Assembly: GCF_033439725.1 (NCBI RefSeq)
Contig: NW_026944384.1
Coordinates: 992,001-1,056,000, forward strand
Length of the DNA stretch: 64,000 nucleotides
Source: Neurospora tetraspora
Lineage: Eukaryota; Ascomycota; Sordariomycetes; Sordariales; Sordariaceae
Reading direction: 5' to 3'
In this document: piece by piece, positions 21,980 through 32,945 of the stretch
Layout of the letters: every line of letters begins with the position of its first letter
Numbering within the stretch: the stretch's first letter is position 1
Notes under the pieces: model-generated
Seen by the model: the letters and a program-made list of their open reading frames with translations, nothing else
Databases searched by the model: none
Told to the model about the DNA's origin: nothing
Made by a program: the position numbers and the translations under genes

Positions 21980-24900
21980 CGTGTGGGATTGTTGTCGCCT
22001 GGTGGTTAGGTACCATCAGGATAGAACGGGATCCTTTGGAAGGTGTTGATGATGGGGCATGAGTGTTGGTGCGAAAAATAATGGACGGCTGAGAAGAAGA
22101 AAAGTTTTTCAGCCGGCGCTTGGTTTCTAGGAAATTACCTTCAGAGATACCCTTGATATATAGTCTATGCGTTATGAATAGGAAGTTGGTTCCGCCTTCG
22201 ATCATCAAGTAATACTGACTGCGACTGTGAGTCATGAGGTCGTGGTCGAGATCAGCGCAGGGATGATTTGAAGGAGCAATAGGCCTGTTTGGGTGAACGG
22301 GTGAGTTCCAAGGTTCATGATCGACGCCGATGTTTCTTGTGAGAAAAGAGGAAGATGTCCGTTTGTTTTGTGAATTCCTTCATGATCCGGAGAAATTCGG
22401 GTGAAATGTTGAACTCGAGAAGATCCGGAGATTTGATGATAAGATCTTCGACATAAAGTAGCCTGTAGACCCTGTTGATAGTGGCAGACTATGGACGAAT
22501 CGATATTGAAACACTCAAGAGTTGAATGTTTGTTTTCCTAGGAATCCTGTTAAGGTTCGGAGAAACTCGGGTCAAAATGTTGAGCTGAAGAGCATCAGAT
22601 AATCTGATAAGAAGCATCCATGGGGCAGTCAACGCGCCCTGGCTATAACAAAAGATGGCTGAAATGAGCTCGTGAGTCGTGGAGTTGATGTCCAGTTCGA
22701 TGTAGGTTCTGTTTCGCGTTGCGGTTTTCGTCATGGTACGGAGATGGTCGGGTACAAAAGTTGGGCTCGTGAGGGCCCGGAGATTTGGGCTATATGATTT
22801 CCTTGGTATAGTGAAACTGGTTTGATATTGACGCACTTGGCAAAGGAAGTAAAAGTTTGTTGAGGTTTCCATGATTTTCGTCAAGGTCCGGAGATGTTCG
22901 GGTGAAAATGTTGGGTTCGAGAACCCCCGGAAATTTGGGCTATATGATTTCCACGATATAGCAGCCAATGCGCCATGTTTGTAACGGAAGGTCGCCCACT
23001 GGAGGTCAACCAGTGAGTCATCAGCTCAATATCGCAATCGAAGTATTATCGAAAAACAAAAGTTGTGTTTGAGTTTGCAAATTCTTCCAAAGTTCGGAGA
23101 TGATCGGGGGAAAGCACTTTGGTCGAGAACACCGGGGCTACCGGGGCGCCACTCCCCGGCAAGCCATGTCTCACGGCCTCGGCCCCGAAGGTCACTTTGT
23201 AGTTCGTGTAAGTGGACTGGTGGAGTTCGTTCAGAAACACCGAAACGTCTTACCTTACCCTTCGAGACACTGCGTTGAAGATCAGAGGAGCACGATCTGT
23301 TTGAGAATTTGAGGAAACCCACCACAATCGATGCTGCTGTATTCCACAATGACGATGATAATGACGATGGGATCATGGAATTTGGAGAGAAAGCGCTCAT
23401 CAACTATGCGCTCAGCCGCGGATAAAATCTCTTGAGCCACAAATGGTGTTTATTCTCGCTGAAACAGTGCTCCAGTCGATGAGGTGATTATTGGTTTGAC
23501 AGGTATGTCTCTGTCGTGCTCGTCACTCGACATGCTGCAGGGTAAATACTGTCTTAGCAAAACAAACAATGTTTTGTTTTTCTTCTTCTTTCCACTCTTC
23601 TTCCTATCATGCACACGCAGCCGCACCGCATTGCCAAAGAAGAGGTAGCCGAGATGTGGTGAAACACGGGGATGTGTGGTCGTGTAAGGTAGGTTTCGGG
23701 GTGGCGTCTGTCGCTTAAGCCCGCCAAGCTAGCAGTTCAGGGGGGTGGTGTTTAAACGGGTTAGATCACGGCGTTACTGCCGTGTAAGAGCGGATAAGGA
23801 AGCCTGTTCGTGTTTTCTAGAAGGGCGGGAGAAGATTGGGGCGTTCGGGTAGCAAGCCGATAGCTTGGAACGCATTCATCGCGGAGATGAGAAGTTGAAG
23901 AATTTTCCATGGTGATATAGTTATGGGAGCCCGATGGTCAGTAACAGTATTCAGCTTGAACGCCAAGGGCCGAGACTGTAGGAACTAGTAGGAAGATCGG
24001 CATATTCAAACAAAAATAGGGTAGAGGTAGGGACAGGCATGAATCCATGAATCCAGGATGTAGCTTCCATACGGAGGGAGAGTTGCGAATGTTTTCCAAT
24101 CACATGTCTTCGATCCTCGATGACTGTTTGCTGTGGAGTTTTGATGAGAATCCAGACTCCAGAGATCCACTGTCTCGAGGGCGAAGCGCAGCCCAAGCTT
24201 CTCGTGATGACCAACAGCACTGTCGTGAATCAGCATTGGTGCGTGAATAACACTGACCAAAAATTAGTAACGTACCTAGCACGATATCAACAAGGGTCGT
24301 TATGAGAATGGTATGGCGGTTGCTGGGCGGTCAATGCATTTGAGTTTTGCAGCCGCTAACAATCCAGTTGCAAATTGGAATACGGGATTCCCACTTGTTG
24401 GGTTGTCGATGCCTGACAACCGAGTGTTCGAAAATGGTAGTTCTCAATTTGCGCAACCATGTTCTCCTTCATGAAACAGCCAAGAATGGTCAAGTGGATT
24501 TCAGGCTCCAAATCTCCGGGTCCAGTGGCCCGTGTGTCAGACCAATGCGATGCGATGCACGTGACTTAGTCAGGAACCGCAGCCCATGTTTTGGTGGAGT
24601 TCTGCAGCGTCTAGCCGGCAGCCCTGGGAAAGAGTGGGGATTCTGTTTCACAGCCGACGACAGAACACGCACGACCCTTTGAATTCTGTCTCTCTGATTC
24701 ACGCCACTCACTTTGATCCCGCACGCCGTGTTCCCCCGAGGTGTATACCGTTATGGGAAGCTGAGATGGAACAGTCGAATGCTACTGTACATCAGTGTTA
24801 CGTATAACGGTATAGCACTACGGACAACACCGAGAAATCCAGAAATCGGGAACCGGAGATGATGGACGAGTGCAGTTCAGAGTGAGTGGAGGAGGATCTC

Positions 24901-25539
24901 CCATCATCCAGGTAGGGACCAGGGCGTGACATCTTCAAACAGGGGCACCACAATGGGCGGACGGACGTGGAGACTTGAAGGGTCAAGGATGCCGGGATGC
25001 GGAAAGCAAAGTGGAAATAAAAAAGAAGGAGAGACCGGGCAAGAATTCGGTTCGAGCTTTCCCCAGAGACCAGTCGTCATCATCGACACAGACAACAAAC
25101 CTTTAAACGTCAACTCCCCCATCCACATCCACCTCTCCCCCTCCCCTTTTCCTACTTTCGGTCTAGATTTTCAACAAACAAATTTCATCCTACATTTTTC
25201 TTGTCCACCTCTTTAGATTATCTCCTATTTTATCTTAATTGTCTGACCCCACGTCATTCGTTCGATCTCAAGGGGCTCCTAGTCGGTGTTTTCCCAAAGT
25301 ATTTCCTTATCACATATCACCACCCGGTTCAACACCTACGATACCACCTGCGGATTCCAGCAACACCACACATTGGATTGGATCACCGTGTCGACAGCTA
25401 TTCCACATTTCCCTATCTGGAGGATTCGAGTTAGATTGGTCACCACTTCCCCCGGATTTCAACACATCCGTCTCTTCCCTCCCGGATTCCTGTGGGTACC
25501 ACCTCTCCTGGACTACTAATACCACCCCATCACTCATAC
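21980..25539. other. Large non-coding region with repeat array and long leader
   Basis: About 3.5 kb without a credible gene. A degenerate tandem array occupies about 22370-23150 (separate entry). Near 24745 and 24800 an 11-bp inverted pair TATACCGTTAT/ATAACGGTATA is seen. From about 25080 the DNA becomes CT-rich and probably forms the promoter and 5' leader of the bestrophin gene, with several short upstream frames (for example 25201-25434). Confidence 0.5.
22370..23150. repeat. Degenerate tandem array, five copies of a 150-200 bp unit
   Basis: A core of the type TCCGGAGATGNTCGGGTG, preceded by a variable TCNTCAAGG and followed by AAAATGTTGGGCTCGAGAA, recurs at 22386, 22556, 22737, 22887 and 23093, all in the same orientation. 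Spacings are 170, 181, 150 and 206 bp. Linkers also share segments, such as GTGAGTC followed by GATGTCCAGTTCGAT-like sequence, so the whole unit is repeated. Copies C and D (22720-22955) are closest and share TTTGGGCTATATGATTTCC. A minus-strand frame at 22489-22968 crosses the array and shows a matching peptide repeat (DHLRTMTK, EHLRTLTK), but it starts and ends arbitrarily. Confidence 0.75.
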
Positions 25540-27404
25540 ATGTCGATTCAGCAGCCTCGAAGCAGTATCCCGGCTGCGGCTGAGCCTCCAGGACCCCATT
25601 CAACCAAACTAGGCTCTTCCGGCTCTAGTACAACCACATTCACAATGGATGCCAACGACGACGGTCATGTAGACCCTACCCACCGTGAAAGTTTTGTAGA
25701 CCCTATCCACGTAGGGACGGACCAACAACAGTACAATGGCGGCGCCGAGAAGCCCCAGCTGCCCCGGTTATCCATGCAACAACAGTTCAATGGCGGCGCC
25801 GAGAAGCCCCGGCCGCGCCCGTTATCCATCGAGACCCTTCCTGAGCTGGACCAGATCCCCACGCTCATGTCGCCTCGTGCCAACACCATGAACCCCTTCC
25901 GGCGTGTACACAAACCTCTAGAGTACGATGACTACTTTGTATGTCTCACCATATTCACCCCTACCTCATTCACTTAGTTCTCAGAGCACTAACATAACCC
26001 TCCCACGATCCCAGACTGGCCCCCGAGACACCCAAAAGCACTCAAAATGGCCTCTCTTCTTGCAGATGCACGGCAGTATCCTGCCCAAGATGATCCTACC
26101 ACTCTTCGGAGTCGGTGCCTGGACCACTATGCTCACTTTTATTAACTTTAAAGTGACAAACTGTGCGTTGAAACTACCCCCTTTGCCTATCTTATCTCGA
26201 TCCCAAGCGGAAGCTAACATTCCGTCCCCAGTGGGTATTCACAACATCCTTCTGACGGTCCTTGGTTTTGTGGTTGGTATGGGCCTGTCTTTCCGCAGCT
26301 CAACTGCATACGAGCGCTATTCAGAGGGTCGCCGTTACTGGGCCAACTTGCTCCTGGCGTGTCAGACACTTGGTCGTGTCTATTGGGTGCATGCCAAAGA
26401 GCGGGAAGGCGAGCTAGGGAAGAAGGACGTTTTGGCCAAGCTGTAAGTCAAAAGCATTCCCGTTATAAGATTTATTGCTAACGTGTTCCAGAACCGTCCT
26501 TAACCTCCTGGTCGCCTTCTCCGTCTCTCTCAAGCACCGCCTCCGCTTCGAGCCTTACACCTGCTACGATGACATCTCCCACCTCGTCGCCCACCTCGAC
26601 ACCTTCGCCCAGCGCGCCACCGAGGAGGAGCCGGATAAGACCCTCAAAGCCCTCCAAGGTCCTGGCTTCTTCAAGTCAGTTGGCGAGTACATCGGCGTTA
26701 GCTTCGCCGCCTCCAACCCGCGCAAGTTGATTAAGAAGTCATCTCGCCCGCTTGGCAACCTCCCCCTCGAAATCCTTTCTTACCTAGCCACCTACACGGA
26801 CGAGCTGATCGCCAACGGCCAGCTGCCCGTGCCCATGCAGCAAACGCTTGCTTACAACAACATGGCGATTCTGAACGACGTCCTGGTGGGCACCGACCGC
26901 GTGCTGTCCACCCCGCTACCCATCGCCTACGCCATCGCCATTGCGCAAATCACCTGGGTCTACATCCTCTTGCTTCCCTTCCAGCTGCTGCCCACGTTGA
27001 ACTGGATCACGATTCCGGCAACCATCGCAGCGGCCTACATCATTCTGGGACTGCTCATGATCGGCAGGGAGATTGAGAACCCGTTCGGTCGGGACGTCAA
27101 CGACTTGCCGCTGGAATCGTACTGCGCGCAGATTGCCGAAGATATGGATATCATTGCCTGCCGCAAGAAGAGGACGACGAATGCCGACTGGATTGAGAAT
27201 ATCGAGAATAAGCCGCTTTGGCCACTGTCGAATTCGGGCTGGCAGGTCTGGATGAATCGCGGAGAGGATATTATTCGCGAGGCGGTCAGCCAGAAGCTGG
27301 AGAGCAATTTTGAGACGAGGAAGGAGTTGGATAAGTTGCAGAGTGAGATGAGCCTGATGGATAAGGTGAGGAGGATGAGTAAGGCTACGGGGTGTAATGT
27401 ATGA
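25540..27404 (+). CDS. Bestrophin-family (UPF0187) anion channel-like membrane protein
   Basis: Four exons, 25540-25938, 26015-26162, 26232-26442 and 26492-27404 (introns of 76, 69, 69 and 49 bp), encode 556 residues. The N-terminal 130 residues are polar, with a tandem repeat QQ(Y/F)NGGAEKP. The bestrophin-like core begins near residue 140 with HGSILPKMILPLFGVGAW (first helix). It continues through GFVVGMGLSFRSSTAYERYSEGRRYWANLL, the most diagnostic block, and ends with helices near 420-460 and ENPFGRDVNDLPLESYCAQI. This family forms pentameric chloride channels; fungal members are little studied. The fourth splice (phase 2) joins CT to A for Leu. The start MSIQQPRSS is the first ATG with good context; a longer frame opens at 25492. 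Confidence 0.9.
25720..25830 (+). repeat. In-frame tandem duplication in the bestrophin gene
   Basis: Two nearly identical segments, each containing CAATGGCGGCGCCGAGAAGC, follow each other within the first exon. They give two QQQ(Y/F)NGGAEKP peptides about 22 residues apart. This is a recent small internal duplication in the disordered N terminus. Confidence 0.75.
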
Positions 27405-28243
27405 CTTGATTTTTGGAGTGAGTTGTGTGAGTTGGTGGTGTTGTTGAGAGGGGAAGCAAGCGAGAGTGAGTTTTTAGAGTTGTTGAGAAGGGAAGCAAGC
27501 GGGTTGTTGTTATTGTTATTGGACTTTCGTTTTTGTTTCCTTTGTTTTCTCTTTTGTTATTTCTTTTTCTACTCTTCGTTTCCGGCGTACATGACCTGGC
27601 CGGACTTCATTTGGGATCTCTTTCTACATTCATGGGTAATGGATCGGTCTTCAAAATGGGGGCATGCAGTGCGGTCTTCCCACGGTTATCAAAAAAGGTT
27701 GGGATGGCTGCGGTGTCTTCAAAAGTTAGATGATCTGTTTTTTGGTTCACTTGATCCGATAGAGTCGGACGACACATGGCATGCATAGAATGATGGAGGA
27801 TACAAAGGCATGCAGAGATCTGTCTATGACACAGATTTTGGATTACAGCCTGGACATATTGATTTCCCAGGCTTTGGAATTTTTGATATTACAGCTTGGA
27901 AAGATATCCCAAGCTTTTGGAATTGTTTTGGATTACAGCTTGGAAGAAATATCCCAGGCTTTGGAATTTTTGGATATCAATTTTGGATATCGAAGGGATA
28001 ATAAGCGGAGATATGGTACCACAGACAGACACAGAGAGACTCAACTCAGAATACAATAACCATCTACTCTCTCATCCATCTCATCATTAATCGTTCTATC
28101 GTATGTCTTTATCATTTCTGCCATGTGATATCATGCCTCATAAGTTCGTAACGCTCGATGCAATCGTAACAAAGTCGTGACAAGGAAAAACCAGAAATGT
28201 TCAACCACATTGTGCAAGGGGTGAAACTCAGGAAAGAACCAAA
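27405..28243. other. Convergent intergenic region with two tandem repeats
   Basis: Tail-to-tail spacer. At about 27422-27505 an imperfect duplication contains GAGAGGGGAAGCAAGCG-like sequence twice. At about 27835-27985 a unit of roughly 50 bp (TTTTGGATTACAGCTTGGA then CCCAGGCTTTGGAAT) is repeated three times. Open frames across these repeats are side effects. Confidence 0.6.
27835..27985 (+). repeat. Three-copy ~50-bp minisatellite
   Basis: GGATTACAGCCTGGA/TATTACAGCTTGGA/GGATTACAGCTTGGA starts recur about every 50 bases, each followed by a CCCARGCTTTKGGAAT-like segment. The copies are imperfect and lie in the 3' flank of the bestrophin gene. Confidence 0.75.
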
Positions 28244-29548
28244 TCACCTCGTAACATCCCTCACATCCCCATCCCCCTCATACTCCCCAATCGAATGTTT
28301 CTCCCCCACATGATCCACCAAACTCTCCTCCCTCTTACAGACCGTATCCCTCTCCCGATGCTTCGAGCACAAGTAACACGCAAACCCGCCCCCCTCCCGA
28401 TGACACTTGACGAAAAACCTTGTCGTCAACAAATAACTCCTGTACTCCACCTCCTCCTTGCCCGTCCGCTCATTGTGCGTCACCATCTCCTTATCGACCC
28501 TCCACGGTCCCCGCTGCGCGACTTCGACGGGGTCGAACAAGTGCGCGTGGCAGTCGGGACAAACACCCGAAGAAGCTAGCGAGGAGTCGAGCGGTTGTCC
28601 GGATTGTTGCAGGTACGTGGCGTATTGGCAGTAGATGGAGTTGTGGTAGGTTAATTGCTTGGGGATTCCCTTTGATGAGTGCCGGGAAGGGGAGCGGGAG
28701 TGCGAGTGGGAGTGGGAGTGGTGCGAGTGGGAGACGGAGTCCCCGGCGCCGCGGGTTCGGGTGGTGCGGTGCGTGGTGGTGGGGTGGTAGGAGGTGTCGT
28801 AGTCGGTTGTGTTGTAGTAGTCCCGGAGAGAAGGAGTGGAGGAGATGCGTCGGACGGGAGCGATGGGGCGGCTTTGGCTTCGCCCGGAACGGTGGGAGGG
28901 AGCTGGAGCGGGAAGAGCCCGGTCTATTGGGGCGGATTGGAGGAGACGCTGGTATTGGTCGCGGAGAGCGCGCATGCTGCCTTCCCGGGCAAATTCGGAG
29001 GCGTTGTAGAGCTTGCGGACGTCTGGAGGATCGCCGGTGTAGAGGGCCTCTTCAAGCATTTTGATGACGGTGCCTTGGAGGGTGATGATCTGGCCTTGAA
29101 TTTGGGTTTGGGCGAGCACTGGGTGGTGTTAGTACTACTGTTTTATGCTGAGGTGAGGTAGAACTACAAACTTACAGTCACCCTGAGCAAACTGAGGCCC
29201 CATTCTCGAGTAGAGCTGGTCATACTGCCCTTGAACCAACGGACCACCACGCTGGAGAGAGTCTCTTAGATCCTCTTCGTCTCCTCCCCTTTGGCTCTTA
29301 TTTCGGACATTCTTCTCCTCGGCCTCGGACTTGCCCTTCACAGCATCATCCAGACGCTGTTCCAGCTCCTTGATCTTGCGGTTCTGGCCCCGGTCCATCT
29401 TGCGCTGTCTCCGTTGTCTTCTGGCTTCCCCTACACGGTCGAACAGGTTGACTCCGGTGGTGAAGGTACCGGCAATGGTAGATATGAGGGTTGCGAGGAT
29501 GAAGCTCTGCTTGAGCCTCCTATCGTCGATTGCTCCTGCGGCCTCCAT
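28244..29548 (-). CDS. Unknown protein: membrane helix, coiled coil, C-terminal Cys/His cluster
   Basis: Two exons, 29548-29176 and 29118-28244 (57-bp intron, GTAAGT donor, TACTAAC branch, CCCAG acceptor), encode 415 residues. I do not recognise the family. The N terminus has a hydrophobic stretch (about 16-38, FILATLISTIAGTFTTGV), then a strongly charged predicted coiled coil (about 45-85). A Ser/His-rich low-complexity linker (SHSHHSHSHSHSRS) lies in the middle. The C-terminal 140 residues contain CPDCHAH, VKCHREGG, FACYLCSKH and DTVCKREESLVDHVGEKH, so two or more zinc sites are likely, the last being C2H2-like. A membrane-anchored zinc-binding adaptor is an inference only. Confidence 0.8.
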
Positions 29549-31503
29549 CTTGCTGATGTTGTTGAAATGGTGTTGGTTATTGGGGTTGGGTTACTGTCTT
29601 GAAGTTGAAGGTCTCGTGATACATGAGTTAACGATGGAAAAGAATGCACTCGCAGAGAGTTCACAAGGAGGTTATGAGATATTTAAGAGATGTCGTCGTG
29701 GGTTGGGGCTCAACTTATGGGATCTTCCCCTTGCGAAACTTGGGAACCAGGAAAGTAAGCTTCCTTGGCGCTCTTGGGACCTCTTGGGAGTCCCGAGAGG
29801 CTTTTGAGACATGGAAGTCTAGAAGGATCTGCAGGTCGAGGCATGATGATGAAGGTGAGGATATCGGCATTGGGTAAGCCTTAACAGAGATTAATTGGGT
29901 TTCTATCCAATAACATTTGTGTGCTGGCATGCAGACCTGCGTAATGGGTGCCCTCGGGTTACTCAATGGAGCTTTCTCACGAGAGGTTTGATGAGAAAAC
30001 GGGTGTTCACTTACATCGATGTGAGCCAAGGAAAAGATGCCGTTCCTGTTTGTAAAGACAGCGGTGAGTGGTCCAGTGACGTCAGACCCGCCGGGGGCTT
30101 TTCGGACATGATCGTCATCTTCAACACTCCAATATCGACAACACCACACTCCAGTGATCTCCATCGTCGGTTAGGCTTGAAATGAACCCTCATTTTCGGG
30201 CATTGGAATGCAATCTAACTGCCGAGGACCAATCGATCTCGCCGATTGTGTGCATAAAGGGTCCTTCTCGCGCCGTCACTTGATGCCCTACAAAACACCG
30301 CTCTTTGAACCCTTTTCTCCAGGTCTGCGAAGTACTGCATCATCCGAGATAGTACCTACCTACATTTTTTGTCGTCCTGCGGTGATCATCAGCATCTGTC
30401 AACCACGGCCATCGGCATTGGATGACACCCATCACTACTGGATCTTGTGGGCTCTGTTCGTCGGGCGGGTAAGCCTCGTTAATGAACTTCTGCCGGTCGT
30501 GGTACCCGAAATAAGATATCTTGACGATGGCTTCATATGGGGCCGAAAACACTTCCCACGAACGTGCTCTGAGGTTTCCTGATTGATTTGTAATGACATC
30601 GAAAGCACGCAATGATGGCTCATACGGACCAAGACACCGTCACCCCCAACGATGACTCTCTCCCGCACTAACACTTCCATACAACCCCGCGCTGGCCATT
30701 CCTATCACCGAACGTAACGACCGAGCTCCAACTCCACTGTAACATTGAATCCCCTCTGTGTTTGCCCACCCGCTATTGAGGGCAGCATCGTCATTGTCAG
30801 CCTATACCAGCCATGGTGTAGCACAAGCCCCAGCATGTGATGGCGTTGGTGGAGATGTGGAAACCACCCAAGGACCTGCTTGCGAGAATGCCATGATGGA
30901 ATCGTTGTTTGCTCGTGATGGGAAGGGACTCTCAAAGACGATCTCGGGCAGATATGCACGTCGTATCAGTGAAGGGCAATTGCAGGTTTGCATGGCTCTT
31001 ATAAGTCCCAAGGCGAACTGCACTCTATGCCCCAGAGAGGCAGCAAACATATTGACCTTCACAGCATTGATACTCCGAACGAGCAAGACCTCCACTGATT
31101 ACGAGACTCAACACCAGAAAGATGGTGACGAACCCGGTTGTCTGTATACAGACTCCTGAGTTGATAGTTCAAAGGGCGCCTGCATGTAAATGCACCTTCG
31201 TCCCACTGGGACCTCCAAGTGAATACAGCAATGCGACATCGCCGACATTGCCGAACACGACCGAGCTGGCTTGCGTGTCGTCTGAACCTTTGACACATTC
31301 ACGCCGAACAGTCATCCTTCAAGGTAGATCACTTGAACCACCTTCAGAAGAGCTTCCCTATTTATACCACTTTTTTTTTTGCCAACTCCAAACTTTCCAC
31401 TTACCTCACTTGCCTCGTTCAAAACTAGCACCTCCGCATCAGTATCCTTGCCAAGCCTCCATCACCACCACCACAACCACTAACGCCACATCTCACCATC
31501 AAA
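29549..31503. promoter_or_regulatory. Divergent intergenic region, about 2 kb
   Basis: Between the zinc-binding protein gene (-) and the O-methyltransferase (+). It holds a perfect TGACGTCA (CRE/ATF palindrome) at 30077-30084. From about 31330 it becomes CT-rich, with a T run ending in the methyltransferase leader. No gene-like frame found. Confidence 0.55.
30077..30084. promoter_or_regulatory. CRE palindrome TGACGTCA
   Basis: A perfect 8-bp CREB/ATF-type bZIP site midway in the divergent region, over 0.5 kb from the left gene and 1.4 kb from the right one. Occurrence by chance is possible. Confidence 0.4.
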
Positions 31504-32244
31504 ATGTCTACCGGCAACTTCAAGTTCGAGAACAAGGGCCACAACTGGGTCCAAAACGACGTCTGGACCGCCGTTGACGGCTACACCATGGGCCATCTCC
31601 ACCCCTCCAGCAAGCCCAACGCCTCAGCTCTCCAAAACGCCCTCGACGCCTCCAAAGCCGCCGGCCTGCCTGACATCTCGGCCTCCCCGGCTCAGAGCAA
31701 GTTCATGGCTCTCCAGTGCCGCGTTCTGGGCGTCACGCACGCCCTCGAGGTCGGCACTTTGGGCGGCTACTCGGCCATCTGGCTGGCGAGCGAGAACCCG
31801 CAGATGAAGCTTACCACTGTCGAGTTCGACCCGCATCACGTTGAGGTGGCGCGCAAGAACATTGAATACGCTGGATTATCGGACAGGATCGAGGTTATCC
31901 AGGGATCTGGATTGGAGGTGTTGAACCAGCTGAAGGAGGAGATCCAGGAGGGCAAGAGGCCCAAGTTCGGCTTCTTCTTTATCGATGCCGATAAGCCGAA
32001 TAATCTCAACTACTTCAACTTGGCGGTGGAGATGGCGCTGCCCAAGGCCATGATTTGCGTGGACAATGTGGTGCGCGGAGGCAGGTTGATTGATCAGAGT
32101 TTGACTGATCCCAGGGAGACGGCTGGCAGGATTCTGGTGGAGGGAGTGGCTAAGGATTCGAGGGTTGAGTCGGTGGTTATGCAGACTGTGGGTGAGAAGA
32201 GCTATGATGGATGTCTTTGGGCCATCTTGAAGTCGGATGCTTGA
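31504..32244 (+). CDS. SAM-dependent O-methyltransferase, family 3 (CCoAOMT/COMT type)
   Basis: A single exon encoding 246 residues. The class I methyltransferase fold is plain: motif I EVGTLGGYSAIWLA (about 82-95) binds SAM, LTTVEFDPHHVEVARKN supplies the acidic ribose contact, and FFFIDADKPNNLNYF (about 158-172) carries the Asp and Asn metal ligands of cation-dependent catechol/caffeoyl-CoA-type enzymes. MICVDNVVRGGR is a further conserved segment. It should methylate a catechol-like hydroxyl in the cytosol; the substrate is unknown. The start is set by AAAATGTCTACC after a CT-rich leader. No clustered biosynthetic genes are seen nearby. Confidence 0.93.
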   Translation: MSTGNFKFENKGHNWVQNDVWTAVDGYTMGHLHPSSKPNASALQNALDASKAAGLPDISASPAQSKFMALQCRVLGVTHALEVGTLGGYSAIWLASENPQMKLTTVEFDPHHVEVARKNIEYAGLSDRIEVIQGSGLEVLNQLKEEIQEGKRPKFGFFFIDADKPNNLNYFNLAVEMALPKAMICVDNVVRGGRLIDQSLTDPRETAGRILVEGVAKDSRVESVVMQTVGEKSYDGCLWAILKSDA

Positions 32245-32945
32245 AGTACATCAGGGAGTTGAAAGGCGTTGAGGGCTACGACGTTATGAGTTATGACAAT
32301 GGTCGGAAACTTGGAGGATGCAGGTCCAACATTGATTGAGCATTCAGATAGTGCGCTTCATTGAGAGAGGGAATAATCAAATGGCATTCCAAAGATTCAT
32401 CGTGCTCTGTCAATGAACTGATCGCAGGTGAAGTGCCGTGATATGCCATAGAAGTTGAAAATGTGCAACTCAGCAATCAGCAACGAAATGGTGTCGCTCC
32501 TTGTTTATTGATAGTGCCACGAAAAGGGGCATCGCTGTCAAAGTACCTCGTTGCTTGGTGCAGAGCGCAGTGCGTGTGCCACTAACAATTTCCCATCAGG
32601 CCTCCCTGCTGTGTTTCTTAAACGCTTAGGGCAGAAGTACCTCGCTCGGTTCTTGCCTGCCGTGCGGATCCACTCAGGGACCTCCCGCGCTGCAGGAGAC
32701 CTGGAGCGTCCACCATCCCCTGAAGAGCCGCCGTCCAGGTGGCACTACCTTAGTCACTCTACACACAGCACACAGTGGTGGACGCGACATGACATTGGAG
32801 GTTGCAGCTGCTGCTGGTGTTGGATGAATTGTTCCCTACCGCCTTCGACATTGAAACCCGCCCGCCCGCCGTGTCTGCCTCGCCGTCGCCGCCGCCGCCG
32901 CCAGTTTGCAACCCGACTTGCACACTTTCAATACGACCCGTCACG
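32245..32945. other. Intergenic, promoter of the AP-2 mu gene
   Basis: 700 bp between two plus-strand genes. A short (GCC)n repeat lies at about 32887-32902, just upstream of the AP-2 mu start. A CACACAGCACACAG motif near 32762 also occurs in the ccg-8 leader. No gene seen. Confidence 0.5.

Noticed and set aside
22489-22968. 159-codon minus-strand gene
   Set aside because: It simply crosses repeat copies; the start is arbitrary and the peptide repeat mirrors the DNA repeat. Kept only as part of the array.
28420-29161. Arg/Gly-rich plus-strand frames opposite the zinc-binding protein gene
   Set aside because: They are antisense to a gene supported by a good intron and Cys/His motifs; no family resemblance.
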